A DNA stretch of 64,000 nucleotides from Lentisphaeria bacterium (GCA_022009855.1 CP091727.1:310001-374000), one strand, 5' to 3'; counted from the first letter of the stretch, positions 52,042 through 61,666 are shown. Numbers and translations are program-made. The notes: generated by a model from the sequence alone, not told the origin.

Positions 52042-52343
52042 GTTGTAAACTGGAAAAAAGCCGCCAGGAGTTGGCGGCGAAGATCGCCCGGCTCTCCAAG
52101 CTCCAGTCAACTCCGCTCGAAAAATTCGACGCGGCCGGCGAGCGTAGCGCCCTGTCGCTGGAGCTCGAACAGATCATCTACGAACTCAACAAAACCAGCG
52201 AAGGGATGCGCAAACGATATGAATCCGAGGAAGAGCCGTTACTCTCAGACTACTTCCCCATGCTAGGTAAAGTCAAAAAACTCGGCAACGTCGAAATCCT
52301 CGACGGCGGCGAGGAAGATACAGCCGAGGAGGAGAGTGCATGA
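52042..52343 (+). pseudogene. C-terminal fragment of an unknown helical protein
   Basis: Reads KSRQELAAKIARLSKLQSTP, then LEKFDAAGERSALSLELEQI, ending in an acidic tail DGGEEDTAEEESA at 52343. Codon use looks real, but there is no start: the frame upstream is antisense to the coiled-coil fragment. Probably the 3' end of a gene truncated at about 52040. Confidence 0.45.
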
Positions 52344-52524
52344 CCCAATGCGGATTTACTTTTCCAGAAAATCACTTGGTAAAAGTATCCTTTAATACAT
52401 TCCGGATTGCGAATACAAATTTGAATGTGAGTCTTCTCCATGAAATATGCGTTGGGATAAATAGGTTCCCCCTTCGAAATAGGGACTCCTGATTGAATCG
52501 AAGTCAGGATATCCCTTTTCCTTG
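52344..52524. other. intergenic, no gene seen
   Basis: Short gap between the helical-protein fragment and the left end of the IS66 element. Confidence 0.4.
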
Positions 52525-52595
52525 GTATGCGCCCAGCGAGCCCCATGGTGAGGAGGAAGAGGGATTTTTTAGAGTAGGAATTTACCAAAAGATGA

Positions 52596-52629
52596 ATGCC
52601 GTCGGGCTATGATGACCGCCCGACGGCAT
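52596..52629 (-). terminator. IS66 3'-end hairpin
   Basis: ATGCCGTCGGGC pairs perfectly with GCCCGACGGCAT across a ten-base loop, downstream of tnpC. Probably the transcription terminator of the element. Confidence 0.6.
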
Positions 52630-52657
52630 TTCCCTCTTCATAATAATGAGCCCGAGC

Positions 52658-54141
52658 TCATTGACTACTTTGTTTCGCCCCTGGGATCAGCAAATCAATC
52701 TGCTCTGCCGGAGTGGAATTCAAACGAGGCAGAATGTCTTCGAGCCACTTGCGAAAGCAGATGCCGTTGGCTTTGCATGTCGCGGCGAACGAATATAGGA
52801 TAGCGAGACGCTGCCCTCCGGCTTCACTGCCGGAAAAGAGGCAATTCTTTCGGATGATCGCAATTCCCCGGTTGAGCCGTTCGGCCGGATTGTTGTCGAT
52901 GTTTAACCGGGAATCCTTCAGGAACTTTTTGAGTTCTTCTTCAATGTTCAACGCATAAGAGACGGCTTGCGCAACCGGAGATGACGGACGTTCCGACTCT
53001 TTGAGAGCTCGGCACTGTTCAAAAAAATCCCGGACGAACTTCTGTGATTGCCGACGTGTCTCCTTGCGCGCATGAAAGAGAGCGGTATCCGTTCCCTTTT
53101 TTCTGCCCGCTCTTTTGCAACACGCTCAATTTGGTAGAGTTCCTGTATAATTTTCAACAGAGGCTCAGCTTTTCCATATCCGTTTTCAACGGCTTGCAGA
53201 AAGCGCCTGCGGGCATGTGCCCAGCAACATGCAACCTCGCAGTCCAGTTTTTCATAGGCCGCGTAAGAGTCTCTGATGATTGTTCCGGAGTAATCTCCGA
53301 GCAGACTTTCTGCGACATCCCGGGATCGGGACGGCGAAAAGTGATAGGCAATCATTGGCGGTCCGACTCCCGTCAATCGGCACCACAAATACGCTTGCCT
53401 GCACTTCTTTGCCCCCTTGACCAACTGTTTGATGAACGTCTCATCCACATGGAGAATATCGCATTGCATAATCCGGTCAACCATCCGTTCATAAAGGGGC
53501 AGCAAGGCATCCGCCGTGCGCTTGTAAAGATCTTCCAGAGTGGATGGAGCCACCGGCAATCCATCGTTGCTGAACATCCGAGCCTGACGTTCCAGAGTGA
53601 TAGCATTCTCCACCTTGTCCGCCGCCACTTTTGCTACGAAAGAAATGTCATAACGAGTTCTGCCGCTGACCGAATCGAAAACATCTCCCGGAGCCGGAGC
53701 CGTAACTACACCGCGCAACGCATCAGAGGGATCGGCATATTTAGCTCGCTTGAAATGAATCACATATAATCCGGTGCGGTAAGCGATTCGTTCGCTTTCC
53801 TCGTAGCCGATCAAAGTCATTCCCTGCCGCTTCTCTTCCGGAACATCAATGATGCGTTCCTCGCGCGGCAGGTCAGATGGAATTTCAGAAAGAGCATTCG
53901 GCTGCCGGACTCTACGTTCGTGCTCCGACACCTTCTGAGGTGCTTTCTCAATCGGCGCTTCCTCCTCTTCTTCAGGAAAAAGCGATGGAGTGTCATCCTC
54001 CGGAATATAATGTTCCGTTTTGGAACCGAACATCTGGCGTCTGAACCAAGACAATTCGTTGCTGAGTTTTTCAATTTTCTCAGCTTGATCCCGAATAACC
54101 TGCCGGGCTTCGTCAAATGTTGTAACCACCGGTAATACCAT
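52658..54141 (-). CDS. tnpC: IS66 transposase TnpC, one frameshift
   Basis: About 494 residues. The N-terminus LSNELSWFRRQMFGSKTEHY is the IS66 leader domain, followed by a zinc-ribbon-like/linker region. The catalytic part has CDILHVDETFIKQL and TIIRDSYAAYEKLDCEVACC, then CWAHARRRFLQAVENGYGKA. The C-terminus (NPAERLNRGIAIIRKNCLFS, ILPRLNSTPAEQIDLLIPG) is separated by a frameshift near 53075 at an A-rich run; across it the protein reads DTALFHARKETRRQSQKFV. Confidence 0.85.
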
Positions 54142-54171
54142 AATGAGAATATACCGGATTCCTACTCAAAT

Positions 54172-54523
54172 TCAAGTCCAGTCAAGACTTTTCGAGTATC
54201 TTTTGTAATAGCGATGCGGTTTGATCCCGGACAGGAGCGCTGCAAGTTCTCGACTGGACAATTCAATCCGCCCTTCCGCCGATTTGGGAAGGTGAAAGGC
54301 ACCGCTTTCCAAGCGCTTCATCCAAATCGTAAAGCCATCTCCCCTGCCATTGCAAAATCTTCACCATTTTGCGACTGCGACCGAAAAATACGAAAGCGTG
54401 ACCAGATTCCGGCTCCTGCTGAATATATTCTTCCACCGCTCCCGCAAGGCCGTCAAACGATTTGCGCATGCTGATCGGCGTGGGGCAGTAGTAGAACTTT
54501 ATTGTTCCGCTGAAACCGAACAT
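54172..54523 (-). CDS. tnpB: IS66 accessory protein TnpB, one frameshift
   Basis: About 116 residues. TIKFYYCPTPISMRKSFDGL is the typical IS66 Orf2 start, followed by GHAFVFFGRSRKMVKILQWQ. The shift near 54320 is bridged by GFTIWMKRLESGAFHLPKSA and a stop at 54172. This protein is required for IS66 transposition although its role is not known. It overlaps tnpA by 25 bases. Confidence 0.85.
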
Positions 54524-54855
54524 GCCAACGTCCTCAATACCGTCAAAACATTGAGCAAGGTCGCTTGATCGAAATCACACGTAACTTGAATTTCAAAACC
54601 TGCGGTGTGAAGGCTTATTCCGCTGTCGGAACCGTTCCTGGCTCCTCCTGCCGCCAAAGGAACTTCTACAAACTCCAACTCTCCAGAGGCTGGGGATTTT
54701 CCCTCACGCTCCTTCTTCAAGATCCCTATCCAACGACGTACATTCTCATACGGCAAATCTTTCAGCTCGCAATATTCCTGAATCGTTAAACCGCCATCCC
54801 AATATTCCGACAACTGTTCCCGCCAGTAGTCACGACTACGCCTTTCTCGTTCCAT
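54499..54855 (-). CDS. tnpA: IS66 accessory protein TnpA
   Basis: 118 residues, intact. MERERRSRDYWREQLSEYWD followed by LTIQEYCELKDLPYENVRRW is the helix-turn-helix-like N-terminus of IS66 OrfA. The C-terminal half (GFEIQVTCDFDQATLLNVLT) matches the usual ending. First gene of the element. Confidence 0.8.
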   Translation of the reverse strand: MERERRSRDYWREQLSEYWDGGLTIQEYCELKDLPYENVRRWIGILKKEREGKSPASGELEFVEVPLAAGGARNGSDSGISLHTAGFEIQVTCDFDQATLLNVLTVLRTLACSVSAEQ

Positions 54856-55095
54856 TTGCGCCTCCCGGTTTCAAGTTACGGAGGCAAGGTAATCTCACTT
54901 CGGGAGGATTTCTAGATGGGGCTCACTGGGCATATATTGAATCGTTAAACCGCCATCCCAATATTCCGACAACTGTTCCCGCCAGTAGTCACGACTACGC
55001 CTTTCTCGTTCCATTTGCGCCTCCCGGTTTCAAGTTACGGAGGCAAGGTAATCTCACTTCGGGAGGATTTCTAGATGGGGCTCACTGGGCATATA
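54779..55095. repeat. 159-base tandem duplication of the IS66 5' end
   Basis: 54779-54936 (start of tnpA plus the terminal repeat) is repeated without visible change at 54938-55095. The second copy begins inside tnpA, so it is not a full element. Either a real rearrangement or an assembly artefact at a multi-copy IS. Confidence 0.8.
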
Positions 55096-55538
55096 CTTAT
55101 GCGTTGAACATTGAAGAAGAACTCAAAAAGTTCCTGAAGGATTCCCGGTTAAACATCGACAACAACCCGGCCGAACGGCTCAACCGGGGAATTGCGATCA
55201 TTCGAAAGAACTGCCTATTTGCCGGAAGCGAGGCCGGTGGGCAGCGTCTCGCTATCCTGTATTCGTTCGCCGCGACATGCAAAGCGAACGGCATCTGCTT
55301 TCGCAAGTGGCTCGAAGATGTTCTGCCTCGTTTGAATTCCACTCCGGCGGGACAGATTGATTTGCTGATCCCCAAAGGGAGAAGCAAAGTAGCCAATGAG
55401 CTCGGGCTCATTATTATGAAGAGGGAAATGCCGTCGGGCGGTCATCATAGCCCGACGGCATTCATTTTAATGGCCATTTCCCTTTCGAAAAAATCTCCCC
55501 TCGATCCACCATCACCATGGAGCTGGCTGGGCGCTTAC
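55096..55538 (+). mobile_element. 3' fragment of a second IS66 copy in inverted orientation
   Basis: On the plus strand LNIEEELKKFLKDSRLNIDN and WLEDVLPRLNSTPAGQIDLL match the TnpC C-terminus at 52658-52975 with a few substitutions (FAGS for FSGS, V for I). It is followed by the 3' hairpin (55428-55439 with 55450-55461) and the terminal repeat ending GCGCTTAC at 55538. The substitutions show a diverged copy, not an exact duplicate. Confidence 0.8.
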
Positions 55539-55770
55539 TTTCAAGCCATGAACTTTCTATTCATTTAAAATTGACCTCTGGATTTCCGGCAATAGTCAGC
55601 AGAAGATTCCCCAGGATTCTTTGAGGAAGAAGCGAGGGGAAATCCTTGTGAACTTGAAAAATAGAATTCCGTGTACTATTATGAGTCAGGGCAAATCAAT
55701 GCTCATTGGCATACTATCCATTCTTTCACAAAATTTAGGACAAACACCCCATCATATACCAAACGGAACG
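55539..55770. other. intergenic, no gene seen; carries the left inverted motif
   Basis: Between the IS66 fragment and the end of the hydrolase gene. It contains the 20-base motif at 55724-55743 and no gene. Confidence 0.45.
55724..55743 (+). repeat. left copy of inverted 20-base motif flanking the GH5-like gene
   Basis: TTTCACAAAATTTAGGACAA. The inverted partner at 58498-58517 differs in one base. Related sequences occur at 24704-24722 and 58718-58738. Confidence 0.6.
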
Positions 55771-58488
55771 TTATTCACAAAGCAGTTCATACGCGAAAAC
55801 CAGATGTCCCGGATAACGCGTGGTATCGGCAATGAAGCTGCGGGAATCCCCCTGTTCGATCAGCGGAATTTCCGCAATACGGGTTCCGTCCAGATCAATC
55901 GCGTAGAGTTTTTTCGCCCGTTCCGGAAGGAGGAACGTTGACTGGGCGTGGCGCCCCAGTGGTTTACCCCCCACATAATTGGTAACCTGCGTCCAATCTG
56001 CGCTATCAAACGTCATGCCGCGCGCCAGAACATCGGAGATATGCATCAGCAGAACCTTCTGAGAATCCGCCAGCGGCTTTCCATCCATGGCGGCGGCTCC
56101 GGCCGTCACGAAAACATTCCCGTTGCGGACGGTCAGGAACGAGCCTTTCTCCTCCACTCCGGCCGGCAGGACAAACGCCTCGTGGCGCGGCGTAACGACC
56201 CGAGCGGAGTTTGTCTTGAAATCAGTGGTAATTTCTCCATTCAGCGTCGTCAGGGTATCGCCGTCGGCAAATTGGATGCCGAGCAGCTTCTGCAATTTTT
56301 CGACTGCGCTTTCCGAATGATCACCGTTGATGATCGGTACGGACGTATGTCGCTGCTGAAGTTTTTCATCGAGGGAATAAATCGCGACCGTATCCGGGTT
56401 GAGTTCCGGCGAAAACCGACCGTTCCCTTCATGAATCACCAGTTCGGCACGCGCTACCAGAGCCAGTTCGCGCACGTCAGAGGGCACGTTGTTGTAGAGC
56501 GTCCCTGGCTTCACGGCAACGGCAATGCGCTTGAAACCGGGGGTGGCGTCCTGACGGCGGAACAGCAACACCAGCATACGCTCGGACAGCCATTTGACCG
56601 GATCATTGACCGAATCAAAACAATCGATTTCCGTATTATTGAACATCCGTTCCCGACTGTGCGAATAATCAAAATGCCAGATGCCATTCAGCCCTTTGTA
56701 GGAGGCATGAGCGCCATAGATCATCCCCTCCTCTGAACGAAAGGAATTAGGGTAAACAAAGTTCGATTCCGTCCAGAAAAGCGGCACGTTCAAATAAGAT
56801 GCCAATACGCGTAAGTTCGGGTATCCACAGGCAATCATGCTCTTGTTTTTGATGACCCATTGCGGGAACTGAGGGTGATCCCAATACGGGTGATTGTCGA
56901 AAAAGCCATATTGGAATACCTGTTCCGGGAATATATTTGACAGGCCACCATTGTTCTGATCGCCAATCGGCACGCGGATGCCAAGTTCCCCACGCATAAA
57001 ATTCTCCATATCGGCGAAAAATTCCCGATACACTATGCCGAGATACTTGTAATACTCCGCAAGCCGGTTTTTCGGCGTAACCATGATTTTTTCTCATTAC
57101 AGTAGGCTTCGAAATCCCGGTAGAACCGCTTTTTCAGGGAATCGCCACAGAGACCGGTCTGTTCAATGTTGAGGATCAAGGTATCTTCATTGATCACGCC
57201 GAATGCCAGAAACGCCGGATCCTGTGCCCAAGTGAGCCCGGTATAAGGATTCACGCGTCCCCAGACCAGCCGAGCGAACTCTTTCAGATCCTCCCGAACT
57301 TCCGGGTAAAAAATCGCGGCACATTTGTAATCTCTATCCCCCTCTATTTCCGGACAGCTCTTCTGGAATTTCGCCTTAACCGGTTTCCGGCTGTTATAAA
57401 GATCGGTAATCAGATAGATCCCCTGTTTCTTGAGGGCGGCGATCAGGTAGTTCAGTTGATCCAGTTTCTCTTCGTTGATTTTGAAGTTCCCATCCTGATC
57501 CGCGTCGACAATCAGACCGTCATAATGGTGGATACGCACGGAATTGTAACCGAGGGCAGCAAGACGCTTCGCCAGAAGATCCGCCTGCTCATGGCTCATG
57601 AACAACGCATGCAAGCAGATGTTCGTACCGTAGAACCGGATGGGTTCTTCACTTTGTTCCGGCACCAATTCCCCATTGACATTCTTCAGAAAACCGTATT
57701 TCCCGGCGGGTTTGTGATTGAGAAACGAAAAATCAAGAATGGAGCCTTCCACGACTTCGCGTGAAGTTTCAAAGTCCTTCCATTCGTCATTCTCTATGGC
57801 GATAAAGGGTTTTATTTCCGGAAAACAATACTCCTGTTCGGTATAGGAAGCCGCAAATACGGCCCAAGTACCAGCCGAGCCTTTAGCGAAGCGCAATGCC
57901 TTGACCGGCTTGTTCTGAATCGGCAGTGCGGAATAAAACAAGCCGCAGTCCGTAAAGTCAGCGGTTTGCCCGCTCCACGCAAGGCGTGCGTTCGCCCAGT
58001 TCTTTGGCGAGTGCCAGTCCGCCAGTTCAACTTCCGCCCGAATCGGAAAATGATCCGTCGAACCGTCGGCGTAATCAACGTAAAGATTGCCAACCACCGC
58101 GTTCCTGCCGGGAACCCAAGCACCGCAATGCAGGAGGAAAAGCGTCCGCATGACCAGATTTTTCCTCAGTGGCAAAGTAAATTCCACTTCCGGATAGAAA
58201 TGACAAAAATAGCTGCTCGGCATGATGACTGACCGGTTCCGGTTCGTGCGAGGATCGACAACTTGAAACGTCACCTCCGGCAGTCGAAGCAGTCCCGGCT
58301 TCAGATTTCGTAAATCATTACCGGGGCCCTGATCAGTCCAATTCTGAAAGTCCCCGGGAGATCGTCCCGGTAACTGGTGTTCATAATTCCGCGCAGATCA
58401 ATGATTCGGGTCTTCAATGCCGCGCTTTCCGCCGCATGAAGCCCACAAAGCAGGCAGAAAAAAATACAATTCCCCAACTGATTTTCAT
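55771..58488 (-). CDS. secreted GH5-like (clan GH-A) glycoside hydrolase, two frameshifts
   Basis: About 905 residues, homologous to the gene at 3476. A signal peptide (MKISWGIVFF then CLLCGLHAAES after a T-run shift near 58455) precedes a beta domain. The barrel shows IRFYGTNICLHALFMSHEQA, YNSVRIHHYDGLIVDADQDG and FGVINEDTLILN with the acid/base Glu; NVPLFWTESNFVYPN holds the nucleophile Glu. At 57075 six A (seven expected) break the frame; restored it reads NEKKIMVTPKNRLAEYYKYL. The C-terminus (LYAIDLDGTRIAEIPLIEQG) is a small beta domain. ATG 58488. Flanked by inverted 20-base motifs. Confidence 0.7.
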
Positions 58489-58497
58489 TTTATATTA

Positions 58498-58517
58498 TTG
58501 TCCCAAATTTTGTGAAA
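58498..58517 (-). repeat. right copy of inverted 20-base motif, just upstream of the hydrolase start
   Basis: On the minus strand TTTCACAAAATTTGGGACAA, followed by TAATATAAAATG, i.e. it ends nine bases before the start codon. This position would fit an operator or promoter element as well as a mobile-element end. Confidence 0.6.
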
Positions 58518-58622
58518 CACATCTGTAATTTCCGATGCCGATAACGACGTTGCCGATAATTTCCATACGTTTTTGCCAGTAGTCCTCCCAAGCTCCGGCG
58601 TTAGCAAACCGTTTAATAAGTC

Positions 58623-58742
58623 CCTGCTAATTTTACCTTGCATCTACATTTCCTTTATGTTGGATTTTGAGCAAACTCAAATAAAGGGCAGATGCACCTT
58701 TGTCAAACCACTCTTCCCGTCACAAAATTCGGGACATTATCA
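58623..58742 (+). repeat. dispersed upstream element, single-unit version
   Basis: Runs from CTGCTAATTTTACC through TGTTGGATTTTGAGCAAAC to CGTCACAAAATTCGGGACATT. It matches the minus strand of 24704-24882 but carries the central unit only once. In this place no gene follows in the same direction, so it seems to be an orphan copy. Confidence 0.6.
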
Positions 58743-58866
58743 CCCATTTATCTTAATTCTCTAATTTAGTCCAGTTCAACACAGTTACGTCCTCGTCATC
58801 AACGAGCCTCACTGATCGCTCCCCCGATTTCCCTGACCGGAACAATTCTGGCAATATGATGCAAGA

Positions 58867-59585
58867 TCAATGCGCCACCCAGCAATTGGTGTTGTCTTTG
58901 TCTTTGTCGCCCCAGAATGATTTGCTGTCATCATGGCTAAGCTGCTTGGGAACTTCGTCGTAAGTAGCGGTTCCCGCATGGCCGTCGGAAAACACGGCGT
59001 TGAGCCGGCCATTATGCCGGAATGCTTGGCGGCTGTTAAGGTCAAGGCAGAAACGGCAACCGCTGGCAGTTCCAGAATAGTAAGGCCTATTGATATCCAT
59101 AAGCATTACACGGGAAGAAAGCGAACTAAAATTCCGATTGATCACAGCAGAACCATATTTTTCATTAAAACAGAGAGAACTGGCTCCGTAGCATTTCCCG
59201 TTCGTAGGAGAGATGTCCTGAGAATCGGGAACCGTGGAGGGACAGTGAAAAACTTTGCCAATTCATATTGGATATAAAACCACTGCCCGCCAACATAAGG
59301 AGCCAACATTACCATCCAAGGGGCATTATCGCGGTCTACTGGCGCTGAAGTAGGATCCCACATCGGAATACGGACCGGGTTGGAGTCGGTACTTCTGCAC
59401 AATGTGCCATAATCAGATACATACATCAGCGCCCCGTTCCCCAGCTGTTTCAAGTTGTTGAGGCAGGAAATTGATTTTACTCTATCCCGGGCTTTGTTCA
59501 ACGCTGGCAACAACATCGACGCAAGAATGACGATGATGGCGATAAGGACTAACAGCTCAATTAACGTAAATCCACTCTTTCTCAT
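58867..59585 (-). CDS. prepilin-type N-terminal cleavage/methylation protein, frameshifted
   Basis: About 238 residues. MRKSGFTLIELLVLIAIIVI, then LASMLLPALNKARDRVKSIS and CLNNLKQLGNGALMY, is the standard leader, helix and following stretch. The frame changes near 59205. The second frame gives VINRNFSSLSSRVMLMDINR and LNAVFSDGHAGTATY, the DGH block with Ala after His. ATG 59585 with AAGGGTATCGAG upstream. It precedes no hydrolase directly; the GH5-like gene lies 380 bases further, behind the orphan repeat element. Confidence 0.8.
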
Positions 59586-59596
59586 CTCGATACCCT

Positions 59597-59731
59597 TCAA
59601 TGTGAAATGCTTTGCCGCCTGTAACGATCCGGACAGGTACGGGCAAGCCATTCCCGGCATCCGGCAAAAGCAGCGGCGACGAGCGGCAGGCGACGGCCGG
59701 GAAAGTGAGGCATCAGGTATGCTTTTTCCAT
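59597..59731 (-). CDS. small ORF with strong ribosome binding site upstream of the prepilin gene
   Basis: 44 residues: MEKAYLMPHFPGRRLPLVAA, then AFAGCREWLARTCPDRYRRQ. GGAGG lies at optimal distance from the ATG, and the stop is 11 bases before the prepilin start, so the two are positioned like coupled genes. No family is recognised; it could be a leader peptide or chance. Confidence 0.35.
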   Translation of the reverse strand: MEKAYLMPHFPGRRLPLVAAAFAGCREWLARTCPDRYRRQSISH

Positions 59732-59858
59732 TTCTTTTCCTCCGATGGTTATTGGAAACATACGTGTTTCTCTGGTAAATATTATACCGGGAAGTTGAAA
59801 AGCCCGCAATAGGCGATTAACTTATCAGGGAAGAAAAAAAAAAAAAAGGTACGCAATC

Positions 59859-61079
59859 ATGAAATTTCTGTGCGATTCAACCCTGTTCGATGCAGAAACC
59901 GGCAGATGCTGGAAAAGTACGGATTCTTTCACCGGATACGGCAACGGCTATCCTGAGAAAATCGTCATTCATAATTTTGAAGATCTTGAGGATAAACCGA
60001 AACTTCTCTATCTCGAACATATCCAGTATGCGGAAATGCACCGGAAATATTATCAGCGGAGGACCAGGCAGAACAACCTGCTTTCCGTGATGTTTATCTG
60101 CCGGGGAGAGATGTACTTCCATTGCGAAGAGGATGTGCTTCTGGCGGAGGCGGGCGACTGCGTGCTGTTGAAACCGCATTGCAGGAATGACTTCCTCTAC
60201 CTGCCGGGCAAAAAATGCGCGGCATTCGAAATCATTCTCAACGGCAGCGGCCTCGACGGCATTCTGCAGCTTTACCGTCTCGAACAGGTGCTGTGGTGCA
60301 GGATTCCGGACAGGCGCCCTTTTTTCGACCTGCTCAAGCGTGCCGGAAAACTGCGAAGTCTCCGGGAGCCGATTGCTCATCGGCTGGCCGGTTGTGCTTT
60401 GGAGGTCATTCAATTGCTGTCTCAGGCCGGAGCAGACCGGTCGTCCCAGTCGTCGATCGCGCAGATCAGGGATGAACTGGAATCCCGGCTCCATGAAAAA
60501 GTAAATATGGGAGAAATCGCCCGTAAATACAGCCTTTGCCTGCCGGTCCTGAATCGGCGTTTCCGGGAAGCATTCGGCACGACTCCTTACCGCTATTGGA
60601 AGCAGTTCCGGTTGAAGCGGGGCGCAGAATTGCTCAATCGAGGATTGCTGATCAAGGAGGCGGCGGGAATGGTCGGCTATGAAAATCCGAAGTCCTTTTC
60701 CGCAGAATTCCGCCGTTTTTACGGAATTTCGCCTCAGGCCTATCGGGGGAAACAGCCTGGCACACACCTGTCCTTTGAATTGTTGAAGTTTCATCACCGT
60801 TTCCGCTGTATGATCTTCTCCCGCCGATTTGCGGCTATTGTCACGGTCGCGATCCTGATACTGCTGAATGATTTTTTTCCCAGTCGGCCAGCTCTTTTTC
60901 AAAAAGTTCCAGTTCGGAAATCATATTCGGCAATCGTCGTAACAGCAATTCCGGACATTCATTCCATTCCACCATTTTCGACCACTTCAAAATGGCCTTG
61001 CGCCATGCGGCGCTGGTTCGGTGAAAATCCGGTGTCGGCAACGGTGTGCGGTCAATCAGAGCCAGCATTTGCGCATTGA
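59859..61079 (+). CDS. AraC family regulator, C-terminus altered by an IS110 fragment
   Basis: Residues 1-130 are a cupin-like sensor (NNLLSVMFICRGEMYFHCEE, DVLLAEAGDCVLLKPHCRND). Residues 210-300 hold the AraC DNA-binding domain (VNMGEIARKYSLCLPVLNRRF, IKEAAGMVGYENPKSFSAEF, GISPQAYRGKQ). From 60771 on the frame is antisense IS110 sequence, giving about 100 foreign residues up to 61079. The native protein would end within a few residues of that point, so the regulator is nearly complete and may still work. A run of twelve A precedes the ribosome binding site AAGGT. Confidence 0.75.
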   Translation: MKFLCDSTLFDAETGRCWKSTDSFTGYGNGYPEKIVIHNFEDLEDKPKLLYLEHIQYAEMHRKYYQRRTRQNNLLSVMFICRGEMYFHCEEDVLLAEAGDCVLLKPHCRNDFLYLPGKKCAAFEIILNGSGLDGILQLYRLEQVLWCRIPDRRPFFDLLKRAGKLRSLREPIAHRLAGCALEVIQLLSQAGADRSSQSSIAQIRDELESRLHEKVNMGEIARKYSLCLPVLNRRFREAFGTTPYRYWKQFRLKRGAELLNRGLLIKEAAGMVGYENPKSFSAEFRRFYGISPQAYRGKQPGTHLSFELLKFHHRFRCMIFSRRFAAIVTVAILILLNDFFPSRPALFQKVPVRKSYSAIVVTAIPDIHSIPPFSTTSKWPCAMRRWFGENPVSATVCGQSEPAFAH

Positions 61080-61666
61080 CCCGATTGATTGATTCCTTGA
61101 TCCGGCCAAGTTCGCGTTCCGCATCCCGGCGGCCTTCCTCCGTCAAGGTCGGAATATAAACTTCCGGGATTTCGTCCGAAGGATGAAGTCCGCCAAGAAA
61201 CTTCGCATCCAACTTATCTGTTTTGATCGTTCTACCGCACATAATCACCTTCAATTTGTTGATCGGAAGAATGTGAACCCCCGCCCCGATTGCCAACATT
61301 TTCCGTGCCGGCCAGAATCCGTAGCGACCTGCTTCGTAATACACATCAACCTTTTTCCCGTCTTGAACATGATCCGCCACCAGTTGAAAAAGACGTTCCT
61401 CTTTGCTTAATTGCTCTTTGTCCTTCAAGCCATAATAACTGTTTTTTCCACTTTCCCAATCTCGGATCGCCGTCGCCCACAGCGTCCCGCCCATGTCAAT
61501 TCCGAAAGTTTCCTGGTTTCCAGTTTGAATTTTTTCACTAATCGTGTTACCTTTTCTCTGCATTTCCATGCCTCCTTTGTCGCTTAGTTGCTGTTATTCA
61601 AAGTTACTTGACAAAGGAGTTTTTTTCTACTCCGATTTCCCGTCACCTATACATGGTATCTAACAA
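60771..61666 (-). mobile_element. IS110-family element, 3'-truncated copy
   Basis: This is the inverted copy of 63002-63895. It lacks the C-terminal part of the transposase: identity ends abruptly after the codons for LQQFKG at 60771, inside the AraC gene. It is therefore immobile on its own. Confidence 0.75.
60841..61563 (-). pseudogene. IS110-family transposase, truncated and frameshifted
   Basis: The N-terminal RuvC-like DEDD domain is present: TFGIDMGGTLWATAIRDW, KVDVYYEAGRYGFWPARKM, KTDKLDAKFLGGLHPSDE. A run of seven A after DWEK breaks the frame (GELADWEKNHSAVSGSRP), where the other copy has six A and reads on as EKIIQQYQDRDRDN. Start ATG 61563 is preferred because AGGAGG lies seven bases upstream; ATG 61569 is too close to it. 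Confidence 0.8.

Larger units (their letters stand above)
52525..54936 (-). mobile_element. complete IS66-family insertion sequence
   Basis: About 2.4 kb with three genes in the standard order tnpA-tnpB-tnpC on the minus strand. Terminal inverted repeats: GCGCCCAGCGAGCCCCAT at 52529-52546 and, inverted, ATGCCCAGTGAGCCCCAT near 54915-54933. The 3' end carries a stem-loop (52596-52607 with 52618-52629). No clean 8-base target duplication is visible, because the right flank is a partial duplication of the element itself. Confidence 0.8.

Noticed and set aside
60771..61079. The last 100 residues of the AraC open frame as a new C-terminal domain
   Set aside because: They are antisense translation of the truncated IS110 transposase gene.
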